Below are positions 23,008-34,587 of a stretch of DNA of 64,000 nt, in pieces. The notes beneath the pieces were generated by a model, which made no database searches, was not told the DNA's origin, and saw only the letters and a program-made list of their open reading frames with translations. Both the position numbers and the translations under genes were made by a program. This stretch comes from Sphaerulina vaccinii. Taxonomy: Eukaryota > Ascomycota > Dothideomycetes > Mycosphaerellales > Mycosphaerellaceae. Every line of letters starts with the position of its first letter. The stretch's first letter is position 1. The DNA is taken from positions 3,257,632-3,321,631 of the forward strand of contig JAKUDP010000002.1 in assembly GCA_022570795.1 (NCBI GenBank), written 5' to 3'.

Positions 23008-25074
23008 ATGTCTGGCTACACACACTTGCCAAACGCGAGCCACGATGCCGAGCAGCTTCCCATGAAGAGCTATAGATCGCCAGAAATACGAGAAGAAACC
23101 ACTCGGAACCTGACTGCTTCGCACTACTCTCCAGATACCAAGCTCTCATCGAGTGCAACGGAATATGCTACGAGACAGAAGCCGGAACATAGGATCTTGA
23201 TGAACTGGTGGACTGAGGCTGTAGCAGTTTTCCTACTCATCGGATCTGCTATTGCGATCTTTGCGACACTGTACCCGTACCAAGGGAGACCCACTCCTGA
23301 CTGGCCTCTCTCCATCACAATCAATGCAATTGTCTCTATCTACATCTTGATTCTACGCGGGTCAGCTGGTTATCTCCTCGCTGAAGGCATTGTGCATCAG
23401 AAATGGCGCTGGTTCGAAGAGAAGCCACGACCTCTTTACGATTTGGCAATGCATGACGAAGCAAGCCACAATCCATATGGAGCAGCCAAGATGCTATGGA
23501 GAGTGTCACCACGGCACATCTGGCATTGGCTTGGCTGTATACTTGTTGTCGCAGCCATCTTCATCGGGCCATTCTCACAACAAGTTGTCCAGTACGTGGA
23601 TCGCGCAGTACTCGTATCATCTGATGCACCAGTGGCGTCCATGACTCGATCGAACATCTTCATTGGTGCCGGAAGACATAACGGTGCTGCGTCGATCACG
23701 ATCAAGCCGGACGAACAGACGGCCATGAATGCCGGCATCTCTGCTCCAGGAGGAAGCGTCCCATATGCGTGCGCTTCTGGCAATTGTACTTTCCCGCAAT
23801 ACACCACGATCGGCTTCTGTAGCGACACGATAGATATCTCGTCGTCACTGAATATTCAAAATGGCAACTGGTCTTTTGGAGAGGCAAACCAGTCCTTCTA
23901 CTCGCCAGTGACTGTGTCTACATTGCCAAGTGGAACGCGTAAGGTTTACCAGAATTATACCAACCAACCCAACCTCTCTACCATTACCTATTATGGCCTC
24001 ATGTCCTGGCAATTCCTGATTGGACTTCCATACGCTCCTTATGATGCTGATACGGGAGGTGCCCCTACTGGCTGCGATATGGCTGCGGAAAAAGGCACAT
24101 GGCGTTGCAAAGGCTACGGTGCAGCGACCATTACACTGTATCCATGTCTCCGAACGTATGAGGCGGAGGTCAAGAATGGCGCTCTCACTGAATCACTAGT
24201 ATCAAAAACCTCGAATCTAGGTCCCTTCTCCGGTCCCAATGGCCAAGGGCCAAACGTCCGATATGTGTACGCCACGATCAATCCTACTTGTCTCAAACAA
24301 GCTCAGGCAGATCTCTTGCGCAAAGCAGGCTATACGATAGACTCGACCACTGACTGGATACCCTACAACTCCACAGGCTACGATTGTGTCGCAGCCAAGT
24401 CATGTGCCTCGGGTACTACTCCCATTGTGTCCACGACAGACATCTTAGCTCTCGAAAAGGACATTTCAGATCGCGGGTGTCTGTACAGCTTAGACTGCTT
24501 CTTCCAAATGGGCCTATCCCAGGTCATGAACAACGAATTCCCCGGCAATCTAACCGGCACAAGAAGTAACGACGGAAATGAAATGAATGTCTTCACAGGA
24601 CCGCAAGTGCTGCAAACGCTCTACAACTTTGGCGACTTTGGCTTCAACCGCACTGAAGCACTGTTCGACAACATCTCCATCTCGCTTACGAACCACATGC
24701 GACTGAATTCGGGTTCTAATATCACTGGTTTGTACTTGCCAGCACTCGGATTGCAGTACACGAATAAGACATGCCTTGTTGTTGCTTGGCGATGGTTGTC
24801 TTTGCCCGTGGCTTTGGTTATACTCACTTTGATCTATCTAGTCGGAGCACTGTTCAGTCTGGGAAGTTTGTCGCATGGTATGAGAACATGGAGAGCTTCG
24901 CCTTTGCCGCTTTTGTTCCATGGACCTGAGGTGAAGATGCAGCCTGGTGAAGACAAGAGTAATCTGCAGGATATCAGAGATATGGAACGAGTGGCGAAAG
25001 GTATTAGAATGAGGTTGATCCCAGGTGTGGATGGGGCGATGTATATGCAGGCACACGAAGGCTTTCTTCATTGA
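23008..25074 (+). CDS. DUF3176 fungal membrane protein
   Basis: Single-exon, 688 aa. A cytosolic N-terminal tail of about 65 residues precedes NWWTEAVAVFLLIGSAIAIF, the hallmark W-E-x-x..TM1 of DUF3176. TM2 (about residues 97-120) and TM3 (about 170-192, WHWLGCILVVAAIFIGPFSQ, with the typical GPFxQQ-V) follow. A large extracellular domain of roughly 400 residues carries many N-x-S/T sites and paired cysteines (CASGNCTFP is a family motif). TM4 is near residue 595-620 (WLSLPVALVILTLIYLVGAL), with a short cytosolic tail. The function of DUF3176 proteins is unknown; they are confined to filamentous fungi and often expanded. No defect is visible. Confidence 0.88.
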   Translation: MSGYTHLPNASHDAEQLPMKSYRSPEIREETTRNLTASHYSPDTKLSSSATEYATRQKPEHRILMNWWTEAVAVFLLIGSAIAIFATLYPYQGRPTPDWPLSITINAIVSIYILILRGSAGYLLAEGIVHQKWRWFEEKPRPLYDLAMHDEASHNPYGAAKMLWRVSPRHIWHWLGCILVVAAIFIGPFSQQVVQYVDRAVLVSSDAPVASMTRSNIFIGAGRHNGAASITIKPDEQTAMNAGISAPGGSVPYACASGNCTFPQYTTIGFCSDTIDISSSLNIQNGNWSFGEANQSFYSPVTVSTLPSGTRKVYQNYTNQPNLSTITYYGLMSWQFLIGLPYAPYDADTGGAPTGCDMAAEKGTWRCKGYGAATITLYPCLRTYEAEVKNGALTESLVSKTSNLGPFSGPNGQGPNVRYVYATINPTCLKQAQADLLRKAGYTIDSTTDWIPYNSTGYDCVAAKSCASGTTPIVSTTDILALEKDISDRGCLYSLDCFFQMGLSQVMNNEFPGNLTGTRSNDGNEMNVFTGPQVLQTLYNFGDFGFNRTEALFDNISISLTNHMRLNSGSNITGLYLPALGLQYTNKTCLVVAWRWLSLPVALVILTLIYLVGALFSLGSLSHGMRTWRASPLPLLFHGPEVKMQPGEDKSNLQDIRDMERVAKGIRMRLIPGVDGAMYMQAHEGFLH

Positions 25075-26037
25075 TCAGCCGAGGGTTGAGGGAACTGATC
25101 ATTACCGCCTCTCCAGGTTTGAGCAATGTCTACGCTGCTCGAAGCAGAGCCAAATCGCCTAGACCTTTCCGTATAGGAGATGGAGGAAGACTAAAAGTAC
25201 TTGTTCTTGTTCTACACTTAATGCGTCTTTGCAGCTTGGTGCGATCCACGCAGCTCGAGGCAGGGACAATGCAAGAACGGCAACGACCATTTTCTCTGAG
25301 CCTTGGGCGTGCAGTATACGAGATCGCATGAACTGGCTGGGGTGGTGTATTAGCTCACAACAGTGAAGCTCTATTGCAGCATGGAAATCCAAACACCCCA
25401 AGGCGAAGGTGCTGCTCATCTTCAGCCCAAAGTACATTCGAAAGTCCGACCACATTCTGAAACATATACGAGCGAAGAACAACCATATCCGACTCGGCTA
25501 TCGAGGCAGCTCCACTATACTCTGCCGAATGCTCCACAGCATATGCTGAACGTGAAAGCGACTCCGTCTACGAAACACAGACAAGCTTTGCCAAGATCGC
25601 CGGAAAGAGCTTGCAGTCGTTTGAAGTTAATGAAGATGTCTTCCGACAACCATTTTTCCGATGCATCTTATGTCTCGGCGGCTGTGTGGCACACCGACGA
25701 GCTCCCACAGGCGAACATTCATCTATTCGTTGCTGCCAAGCTGCTCGCTTCCCACATGGCGACTGCATAACGCAGAACATCGCGGCCGCAGCGGGTCGTG
25801 CACCATGAACTGTAGCATGCGCTTCATCTATTCAGTCTTCGGATCTCATTTCCGTGCTGTCTGTTCCTCTTGGCAGCATGCGATGTGGCTGTCATACTAC
25901 GTTATAGGAGGCAAGTGGATCTATCGGTAGGGTTGCTACAAAAGAGCACTTACTGCCCGCTCATTGATGACAGAACACACATCACAGCTTGAAGCTTCAC
26001 AGTCACTCTCTTACAGATCACACTCTTTTTCGTCAAC
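25075..26037. other. intergenic, no convincing gene
   Basis: About 960 bp. The longest frame (25363-25770, plus, 135 codons) has mixed composition, no domain and no conserved start, and overlaps equally long antisense frames. The last 80 bp form a plausible promoter and leader of the pectate lyase gene. Confidence 0.4.
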
Positions 26038-27148
26038 ATGAAGTTTACAACATCCATCGCGCTGGCGGCGATTGCTTCTGTTGCATCTGCTTTCCCTGCT
26101 AACAACAACTTCAAGCGTGCGAGCAACTCTACTGGTAGTGCCAACTCGACCGCTCCTAGCTCGACTGATGGTCCTGTTGGATATGCTTCGCAGAATGGAG
26201 GGTATGTATCATCATTCTTCAAGACTAAATACATCTGCTGACCAGTTTATAGTACTACTGGTGGTGCTGGTGGCACTACAACTACAGTCTCCTCCCTGGC
26301 CGAGTTCACTGCAGCTGTAACTGCAGACTCTCCAACAGTCGTATATGTCAAAGGCGTTATCTCTGGCGATGTACAGGTCAAACCAACCTCAGACACTTCC
26401 ATTCTCGGCATCGACTCCACTTCCAGCCTCGAAGGAATCTCGCTGTACATCAAGGAGGTCTCGAACGTCATTGTGCGCAACTTGGCCATCAGCAAAGTCC
26501 TTGCCGAGACTGGCGATGCTATTGGCATTCAAGTCTCCACAAACATCTGGATCAATCACATGGATCTCTCGTCAGATCGGGATCATGACAAGGTAGGAGG
26601 CATATCTCTTCCTATCTTCCATAGACTGTGTGCTGATATGATCATAGGACTACTACGACGGCCTCTGCGACGTAACCCACGCATCCGACTGGGTAACAAT
26701 CTCCAACACCAAGTTCCACGACCACTGGAAAGCCTCTCTCGTCGGACACAGCGACAGCAACGGAGACGAAGATACCGGCTATCTCCACGTAACCTACGCA
26801 AACAACCACTGGGTAAACATTAACTCCCGTGGTCCATCCGTTCGATTCGGCACGGCTCACATCTTCAACACATACTACGATACAATGGACACCGGAGTCA
26901 ACACACGCATGGGCGCTAAGGTCCTGGTTGAGAGTACCACTTTCGTCGGCACCAAGGATGCTATTGAGAGTGTGGATAGCGAGACTACGGGCACTGCTGA
27001 GGTCAATGATGTTGATCTTGGTACTGGTGTCAATACTGCTCCAGAGGGAAGCTTTGGTACAGTGCCGTATGAGTATACTCTTTTGGGTAGTGCGGAGGTT
27101 GAGGCGGCTGTTGTTGGTGTTGCTGGCAATACTTTGACACTTGGTTGA
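26038..27148 (+). CDS. secreted pectate lyase, polysaccharide lyase family 1
   Basis: Exons 26038-26201, 26253-26592 and 26648-27148 give 334 aa; introns are 51 and 55 bp. A signal peptide (MKFTTSIALAAIASVASAFP) is followed by a Ser/Thr/Asn-rich linker and the parallel beta-helix domain. PL1 landmarks: VRNLAISKV; IWINHMDLSSD (vWIDH region); YYDGLCDVTHASDWVTISNT with the calcium-binding Asp residues; FHDHWKASLVGHSDSN; and SRGPSVRFGTAHIFNTYY, carrying the catalytic-region Arg. It cleaves alpha-1,4-polygalacturonate by beta-elimination outside the cell, for plant cell-wall degradation. It is convergent with the permease gene, 134 bp away. No lesion is visible. Confidence 0.9.
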
Positions 27149-27282
27149 AGACAAGATTGTGTGAGGTTTGGGGTGTTGTTGCGGTGGAGGAAAGCTGGTA
27201 GTTTGGTGGTTGTGATAGTATATGTTGATGAATTTCACCGAAACGGTTGACATTTCTGCCACCCTTCTCTTCTGTTTACTTA

Positions 27283-29095
27283 TCAGGATACTCTCGAGCT
27301 GCTCCTTCCAAACCGCGAGCGGAGTCTGTCAATTCGAGATGGCTTCTCATCTTCGTCGATCTTCATCAATCGATCCGAGAAGTCCATTTTGTCCACGCCG
27401 ACCCTAGATTGATGTCAGCGCTTATGGTCAAGACCCAAAGACTTCGTCAAAATCACCTACCACTTCGTCTTATGCCAGAACTTCCATCCAAAGTACAGTC
27501 CGAAGAACGTCGGAATCGTAATATACGCCGCAATAAAGTCCTTATAGTGGAAGGGATGTTCCAAGCTCGTGAATCCATTGATCAGCAGAATGAAGATACA
27601 CAAGCAGAAAGTTAGGCGGTAGATCCAGATACTGCCCGCAGCTCGGAACGGATATGTTGAGACATCGATCTTCTGATGATTGAGGCCCGCTCGTACACGC
27701 AAGTGCGTGAAGATGATCCCAGCCCAGGCGATATATGCAGCTGTTCCACAGACGCCGACGAAGTACCCAAACAGCTTGCCAGCGGTAATCTTCAGATTCG
27801 TGAGTGCTAGAAGTCCCCAGAGACAGGATGTCAGGATCGAGACATATGGAACTCCTTTCTTGGATACAGTTGCGAAGACCTTTGGCGCTCGACCTGATCG
27901 TGCCATTGCGTACAGTGCTCGAGCTTGTACGTATACGCAGCCATTTGCAGCTGAGATGAATGCGATTGTGATTATGGCATTGACGAAGTGGCCTGAGGAT
28001 TTCCAGCCTGCGTTTGTGAAGCCGATCGTGAATGGTGAGGAGGCGGTCTTTGAGGTCGCCTTTAGCAGCCCTTCTGCATCCGAGGGGCAGATGATGCCTT
28101 GGAAGAACATAGTCCCCAGGTAGACGAACAAGACGCGATACACAATCGTATTGACTCCCTTCGGAATCGCTCTCCTCGGATCTTTCGTCTCTCCAGCAGC
28201 CAAAGACAAAATCTCCGTCCCAACATAATACTCACTCGCCATAACAAACACCGTCCCAAATCCAGAAATCCCATTGATGATAGGTCCTTGTGGTGGTCTC
28301 CAATATCTGAAACCTATATATCCATTCCCAAAAGCTCCGACATTCACCAGGAAGGAGATGAAGAAGCATACTCCTAGAGAGATTAGTTTGAACCAGCCGA
28401 GCCAGAACTCTATCTCTCCGTAGATGCCGACTCCTACGGTCGTCATTATGCTGAATGCTACGAGGAAGACTAACGTCCAACCCCAGAGTGGCATGTTTTC
28501 GGCGGGCACCCAGTATTGCAGGATCATCACGGCGCCGTTCCATTCGGAGCCGAGGAAGGCGCTCCACATTAGGTAGTAGAGCCAGGACATTGCGAAGGAG
28601 AGGGCGGGGTCTACGAAGCGGGCGGCGTGCTAGACATGTAATTGCGGTTAATACCGTTTGGGTTCTTGACGTAGTTGCAAAGTGCACGCACCTCGATGAA
28701 CCCGCCGGCTATGGGGAACATTGTGGTCAGTTCTCCTACGCTTTGCATCATGGCCCAGACTATGAAGCCTATACTCACATGTCAGCTCTACATCGTCTCT
28801 AGCTGACTCTCGATCTCAACAGATTGGATGTACCAGTGATACTGAACCCGATCAAGGAGCCCAGTGGTCCAGAAAGTTGCAGAGCATATCCGAATCCATA
28901 GAATGTTCCAGCTCCTACGACACTGGAGATCGAGATGAGAGTGATGTGTCTGGTCTTCAGACCTCTCTTCAAGCCATCTTGCTCTACTATGGTCCCGCTC
29001 TGGATGTCGGCTTCGCTCGAGTCTTGCTCATCTGTGACTTCGAAGATGGCTTTCTTGTCATCGCTGCCCGGATCTGCTTCATATCTTGGCGGCAT
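27283..29095 (-). CDS. amino-acid permease (APC superfamily, fungal YAT type)
   Basis: Exons in transcription order are 29095-28834, 28768-28692, 28629-27461 and 27403-27283, giving 542 aa. Introns are 65, 62 and 57 bp; all phases close. After a polar N-terminal tail, TM1 has the substrate-loop signature (SSVVGAGTFYGFGYAL). TM2-3 cross the first two introns (ITGFIVWAMMQSVGELTTMF and AGGFIEHAARFVDPALSF). Later landmarks are ASEYYVGTEILSLAAGETKD and PKGVNTIVYRVLFVYLG. The frame seems to end KTKW-TAG, but the TAG lies in an intron donor. Splicing adds a C-terminal exon (VGVDKMDFSDRLMKIDEDEK..) that is the usual charged tail. It is a plasma-membrane proton symporter for amino acids by family; substrate unknown. 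Confidence 0.88.
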
Positions 29096-30800
29096 TGCTT
29101 GTTCTCTCGTTATTCTTGCTAGCGCGAAGGTGAGACTAGTACGTCGTTTTTGCGAAGCACATCGCCAGTATGATATCTGAGATTCAGATAAGGCTTCGAA
29201 CTGCCGAGCTTGATAGCTATCTCGGCCAGGGTGGGTGTTTGCAACCTAGACAGAGAGATAGGCATAGTTGTCGTAGTAGGCGAAGCAGATGTCAATGCAC
29301 CCACTCTGCTCCGCATTATACTCTTGATCATGGAGGCTCGTCCAGTTAAGGCGTCAGAGCCATCGGCGCAATGTGCGGACTCGCTGCTTCAGCTGCACAT
29401 GCTGTCGCTCATCCCAGTCAGCACTTCTGCTAATACATCTATCATAGCTGGGAAAGCAGTGACTTCGGTACCTCAGTGCGCCTAGGCATCACTGCTGTTG
29501 AATCCCAATATGATCGATCTTCAGGTAGCATGAAGGTGACTACTGGGTCGATGTCGTTCCTCCGAGTATGTTCTCGTGCGATCAGGCACGGCTACCGTGG
29601 GCGCCTTCCTAGTGCTCCACTCGTCAACGTCACAGCCTTCGACATGATTCGGATCCAGGATCTGCCCACATGCATTACTTGATGATGTATGTGATAATGG
29701 TAGAAGGGACAGAAGATGGCTAACTTTGTACAGCTTGTTTTGGTTTTTGCCAAGACGCTTGGTGACTTCGGATCTCGCGGACAAGATGCGGTCTTTCACT
29801 TCATCTCCAAACACTTCCCTTTCACCACATCTCACACAATGATGTCTCTGCCAGACTCGCCAGACTCGTATACAACCGAACTTCGCCGACACCGGAATCC
29901 CACGACACTCGTTCCGACGAGTATACACGCCGCTCTGTGCAGATTGGCTATCACGATGCCTCTGCCAGGTAGAGCGATGAAGAGTTTCTCTCAGCCATTG
30001 TGGCACATATGATGTGGGAGATTGCCTGTTTTGAACTCACCATCGACTGAAGGGTCGGCTGATGGCATGTTACACCTATGCAATGGCCAGGAACATACAC
30101 GGTGCGCCACGATCGAGGCAAGATATGTTGCAAGACTTGTTCAGCATGCCGCGACTGGTCTGTGGAGGCATTCTCGTCAGGAAGAGCGCCTCCCATGGGT
30201 GCCGATCATCGTGCTTCTGCGACGATGAGCGGAAGAGCCCAATGCCTCACGCCTGTAGCCTGATGGAGAAGATCTCCTGCAGCTATCTGAGGCGACAGCC
30301 CTACGGTGCGACCAGGCTGTGCAGCACATGCAGCGTCACTTGCTTGACTTGCCCGCGGCTTCGCCTCCTTCACTGTACTGGTGTATGGATTCCAGACTGC
30401 GCGGACTTCTGCTAGTCGTGATCGGTAGAGCTCGCGCAATTGCAATGCTGATGACGGCAAATAGAAACGCCAGAATGACAGCAGCAGAAAGGTTTGACCA
30501 AGCGACCACATCCTTTACGTATCCATTCCGCGAAGTGCGAGCGTACAGCATGACGGCTCAGGGGGATCGGTCAAGGCTTGTTCTTTAAAGATCTATGGCG
30601 TACCACGCTCGGTACGCCTTCAGCCGCTACTGATCAATGCTGAAAATGTGGATCAGGCTGACAGCCAATTCCATCCCCTCAACGCCACATCTCCTGGCAC
30701 TTATGAGCCTGTAGGCTCTACTCACGATGTCACTGCATATAGGTCTGTCCAGGCACGCTCGCTTTCAACATGGGTATCTCCTACCTTCCTCAATCAAAGC
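29096..30800. other. 1.7-kb region without a confident gene
   Basis: Several 60-160 codon frames overlap on both strands. The only one with a structural feature is 30336-30551 on the minus strand (71 codons), which contains one strong hydrophobic segment (AAVILAFLFAVISIAIARAL). It may be an exon of an unrecognised single-TM gene, or chance. I could not build a multi-exon model. Confidence 0.35.
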
Positions 30801-32120
30801 ATGTTACATTTCTGAGTTCTGCGAGGCGCAGTCATTGCGCATGTAAATCTGGCATGCAAAGTGCTACACGAACGACGCACCCAGCCTTTCTCTGCACGAA
30901 GCAGCATCAGATTGGATCCAGATGCCACCATACCCAACAGGATCGGCCTCAAGCAAAGCAATTTCACTTCCGGCCATGACCGTCTAGTGGAGATCCCGGA
31001 TCCGATGTCTCCCAAGTACGGCCAGTACCTGTCTAAAGAAGAAGTAGACGCCATCTTCGCTCCCAGCGACATCGTACTTGATACTGTCAAACAGTGGCTT
31101 CTTTCCTCTGGAATCGAACATGGTGAAATCGTCCACTATGAAAGCAAAGGCTGGCTGGCGATAGTTCTCTCAACCCTACGCGCAGAGAAGCTTCTATCTA
31201 CTGAGTACTACGAGCACACCTTCTCTTCGGAAATACGAATCGGCTGCAACGAATACCACCTCCCGGCATCTTTCTCGCCACTCGTCGATTTCGTGAAGCC
31301 CTTCAGGATGTCCTTACATCACTTCCGTTGGAGGATGCTTTACCCAAACCAGGATGTGGAAGACCCCGAAAGCGCAATGCAACCAACTTCACCGCAATTA
31401 GCATTTCGCAAGGTGGTCCTCCTGGAGATCCACATGATGCACTCTTCTCTTCAGGTGGCGGCTTCTCGAACTACTTTGAACCTCATTCCTACCAGAAGGC
31501 TACAGTCTCGAGGTACCTCCCTCTCGATATGCGCCTAAGGTGGCCTCGTATGTCGTGAATGCAGACGCTTCGAACATTGGAGTTGGGGCCGGAGTCTACA
31601 GTCGTGCTGGAAGAGGATATCCTGACCTGAGTTACGCTTGCAACCATCGTCTCTGTTCATGGCGTCACGTCTCCGCTCAGACTGGAATGACTGCGCTCTG
31701 GAGCGTCACGACAGTACAGACACCAATTTGATCATAGCAACGGAGAAGAGTTGACACCCTACTGACAATAGTATGACAGGTCTCTGCAAATGGAGCCTTC
31801 CAGCCACTCTACGCGAATCTCACTGAGCATCACAACTTCGGCACAAGTCTATCCTCACCGATCTTCGGATCCATTATCACTCTGATCTACGAAGAGCGTA
31901 CGACGATCGGCAAAGGCCCAATAGGCTACATCAATCCAGTCATATATCAGCGTGAGTTTCCACGTGGTACCACAAGCAACACGGGCAGCATCCGAATCAG
32001 CAACTTAAAGAGAATCCAGATGGGACGTTCTCGCAATCTGAGTCTACAGCTGTGAAGAGAGAGATTCTAGACCAATCTGAGACATTCACGGTTGTCGGTC
32101 ACAGTGGTGGTCAGCAGTAG
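30801..32120 (+). pseudogene. decayed sedolisin (S53) tripeptidyl-peptidase
   Basis: The propeptide is recognisable: KVLHERR, IPNRIGLKQSNF, DPMSPKYGQYLSKEEVDAIF, VDTVKQWLLSSGIEHGEI-type text and GCNEYHLP. The expected signal peptide reads MLHF-TGA at 30801, an early stop. After DFVKPF the catalytic-domain region with the Glu/Asp pair and the oxyanion Asp is absent. The text jumps to SGGGFSNYF..SYQKATV, then needs a one-base shift to continue GAGVYSRAGRGYPDLS. The active-site Ser block follows near 31828-31880 (HNFGTSLSSPIFGSII, then GKGPIGYINPVIY). The C-terminal WDPVTGLGTP calcium-site block is not found. These secreted proteases remove tripeptides at acidic pH; this copy cannot. Confidence 0.75.
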
Positions 32121-32593
32121 CAAGGCACAGGAACGATCCTCAGGCAGGATACCCCGCTTGGTAGGACTGGTGAGGATCTTGAACAGGATAGGAACTATTC
32201 TTCGAATGGGAAGAATGGTAAGAGGAGGAAGACGAAGTAAATTGTAATGGTGTGTATTCGCTATGTATGCACATGAGGAGAAGAGATTGAGTAGATCTGT
32301 GCACTCGCTGAATAAGAAAGTAGAACAGAACACGGAATTCGTCAGATAATCCTTACCCAAACCATCCTCAGTCCAGCCATGCTCCCCACGGGCTCGAACA
32401 AACTATTGCGCGATACCGCACAAGATCAATCGAATTGTTGTCAATCAGCGCGGATTTCTTCCATTTAAACCCCAATGGACGAGCTACAATCGAGCTTTCA
32501 TCTACGTTTGAGACATCTGTAGGCGAGAGACCCTAAACATGACCAAATTTGCTATTGGCACGTCCAAGAACCTGAATATGTCACTTGAGCTCA
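32121..32593. other. intergenic, nothing seen
   Basis: Flanks of two converging degenerate or frameshifted genes; no frame or repeat stands out. Confidence 0.4.
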
Positions 32594-33339
32594 TTACTCC
32601 GCATGCTCTGTCTTCAACTCGTACACCCTCACCTCAGCCTCTTGCTCGTCATCTTGATTATAATTTCCCACGCGAAATGAAGAGTAGGCTGGAATCTCGC
32701 CCTTGAAGTCAAAGTCTTGAGGAGTCCCTCCGTCAACCGCAACACTGAGTTTTCCCTCCTCGAAGATAACCTCATATCGAAATTTCTGACCTTTTCCAAT
32801 GTTCTTGAGATTGACACTGCTTTCTCCTACTAAATTTGCGGACACACGCCCGCTGGAATGACAACCTATTTGTAGAAGTGGACCTGGATTTCCATTGACT
32901 GGTGGTTTACCAACTTGGCCGATCACGGTATATCCACCTTTCACGCAAGACATCTGGACTTTGAGACGATTATTTGAGGCTTTTGGGTCGAAGTTTTGCG
33001 GTTGTACTTCTTTCAGCTCTGTACGGCAATGTTTGCTATATTTGATGGGTTCACAGCCATGGCTTTGTTGCTAGGAACATGCATGACCATTGCTTTGTCT
33101 TGATCCAGATAGAAATTTACGTCTTGGTAGCTGTTGCAGCCTTTGCCTGCAAGTGCCCGAGAATTGACACCGTTATCGCCGGCTTTACTTCGGACTGGTA
33201 GATCCAGTTTCCAGTTTTGGAGGACTTTGAAGTTGGGAGAACCTCCGGGTGCGCAGGGTCCTTGTGCGGTTGCTGGCAGTGTGAAGGTGCAGAGCAGGGC
33301 TAGGAACGTAGAGATGAATGAGTGAAGAGCTGGAGCCAT
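32594..33339 (-). pseudogene. secreted alginate-lyase-like protein (PL7 superfamily) with a one-base frameshift
   Basis: The start at 33339 (MAPALHSFISTFLALLCTF..) is a clear signal peptide, followed by NWKLDLPVRSKAG, the typical opening (WKLxLP). Then YQDVNFYLDQDKAMVMHVPS is in frame. The frame then runs into a stop at 33013. Continuation is obvious in another frame from about 33058: GCEPIKYSKHCRTELKEV (family RTEL(R/K)E catalytic-Arg block), GGYTVIGQV, GPLLQIGC, GKLSVAVDGG and PAYSSFRVGNYNQD (family Y-F-K-A-G-x-Y-x-Q block) to a stop at 32594. A single-base loss near 33058-33062 explains the break; no intron fits. The second catalytic block reads QVG where classical PL7 enzymes have Q(I/V)H, so activity on alginate is doubtful even without the frameshift. 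Confidence 0.72.
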
Positions 33340-34587
33340 TGTATTGAATTCCGGCGGAAGTAGAGGAAGATGATCAGGAGCGGATTCGTCATTGAGATGG
33401 CTTTTAAATGCTGACGGATCCAGTAGCCTTACGGCCGCGGGATTTAAGGATGAATGCCAGAGCGTCCTACTCAGCCTCTTCGCTTGTGCATTCTTCCTGC
33501 TGTCTTGAAGCTGCATGCCTGACATGTGCACGTTGCAGGCTATCACATTGGAAGAACGTGAGCTTTACCATGCGATACTTGTTTGCGGCTGAGGAGGCTC
33601 TCCAGCGGCCTCTTTGACCTCCACTCTGTCATGGTAATGATCCTGCTCAACTAGCCCCATTGAGTACGGCGGTCCATGGACCAGCTCGATTTGCTCAGCC
33701 TAACGGCCGCAGACTCCACCGTTCCTGAGGGAGATGTTCGGTAGTACGGCCTGAACTCGCGGGCCCTCCTTTCATCACATGACGTGATGTACGGCCTCAC
33801 ATGAACGAGCCACTCTTTTGCAGGGCTATCCCAGCCCTTGATGCGGTGCCCGCACGGCTTGTTCCTCTCAACATGGTTCTGCGCCTCCATGTATCTGCTC
33901 AGTGCAGAGCGATTGAGTACAGTACATTTGCATTTGCCCATCCTCGGGATCACGACTTTCGCTTTGCAGGCCCATCCTCGGGATCACGACTTTCGCTTTG
34001 CAGGCCTGCGATGTGACAGTCTTCAGCATAGCCTCGATCAAGTAGAAGGTCCTAGTCGCGACCCACTGTGTTCTGGCACGATCAGCGATGGTGCGACGGG
34101 AAGTTGAACTTCGAGCCAGAGGGCAATCGAGTGCAAAGAGCCGAGCTCTCGTGATAGCGTAGTGCGAGCGAGTTCAGCGGTGGGCTTTGAGCGGGTCCCG
34201 TCATCGTAGGCAATCTTCTGCTTGTTCTCTTCGCTGTGGTATCCGCTTATCGCTCAGCACCTTGTCCTCGTCCAGCGTGATGAAGGGCTGCTTGGTATGA
34301 TATGCATTGTCCCGTCTGTATTGGCTACGCTACTGTCTCAGGATATCTCGCTCAATGTACAGAAAGTGAAAATCCTCCGCCCTGACAGAATCGCAAGGGC
34401 CTATGCGCCGTGGTAACGCCTGTTATGCATGTCCGCTACTCCCGTCTCTCTTCTCCATATTCACTCTCATACGCAGGTCTCATCCTCCTCTTCTTCTCGA
34501 TAAGTCCTTCTCGACTTGAGCCTCCAACCTCTTGCGTTCGAAATGCATTCTTTGCTCTTTCAGCCTGATTTCCATTGCCGTCTGCGA
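33340..34587. other. 1.25-kb intergenic region with a 34-bp tandem repeat
   Basis: No convincing gene. A minus-strand frame near 34480-34600 has charged coiled-coil composition (EIRLKEQRMHFERKRLEAQ), reminiscent of the coiled-coil frame at 21103, and lies directly 3' of ypt7. Confidence 0.4.
33936..34003. repeat. 34-bp direct tandem repeat, two perfect copies
   Basis: The unit beginning GCCCATCCTCGGGATCACGA and ending TTTGCAG is present at 33936-33969 and again at 33970-34003 without mismatch, in an intergenic region. Confidence 0.9.

Noticed and set aside
29521..30006. 161-codon minus-strand frame
   Set aside because: No domain or signal; overlaps equally long frames in other phases. Kept only as an unassigned region.
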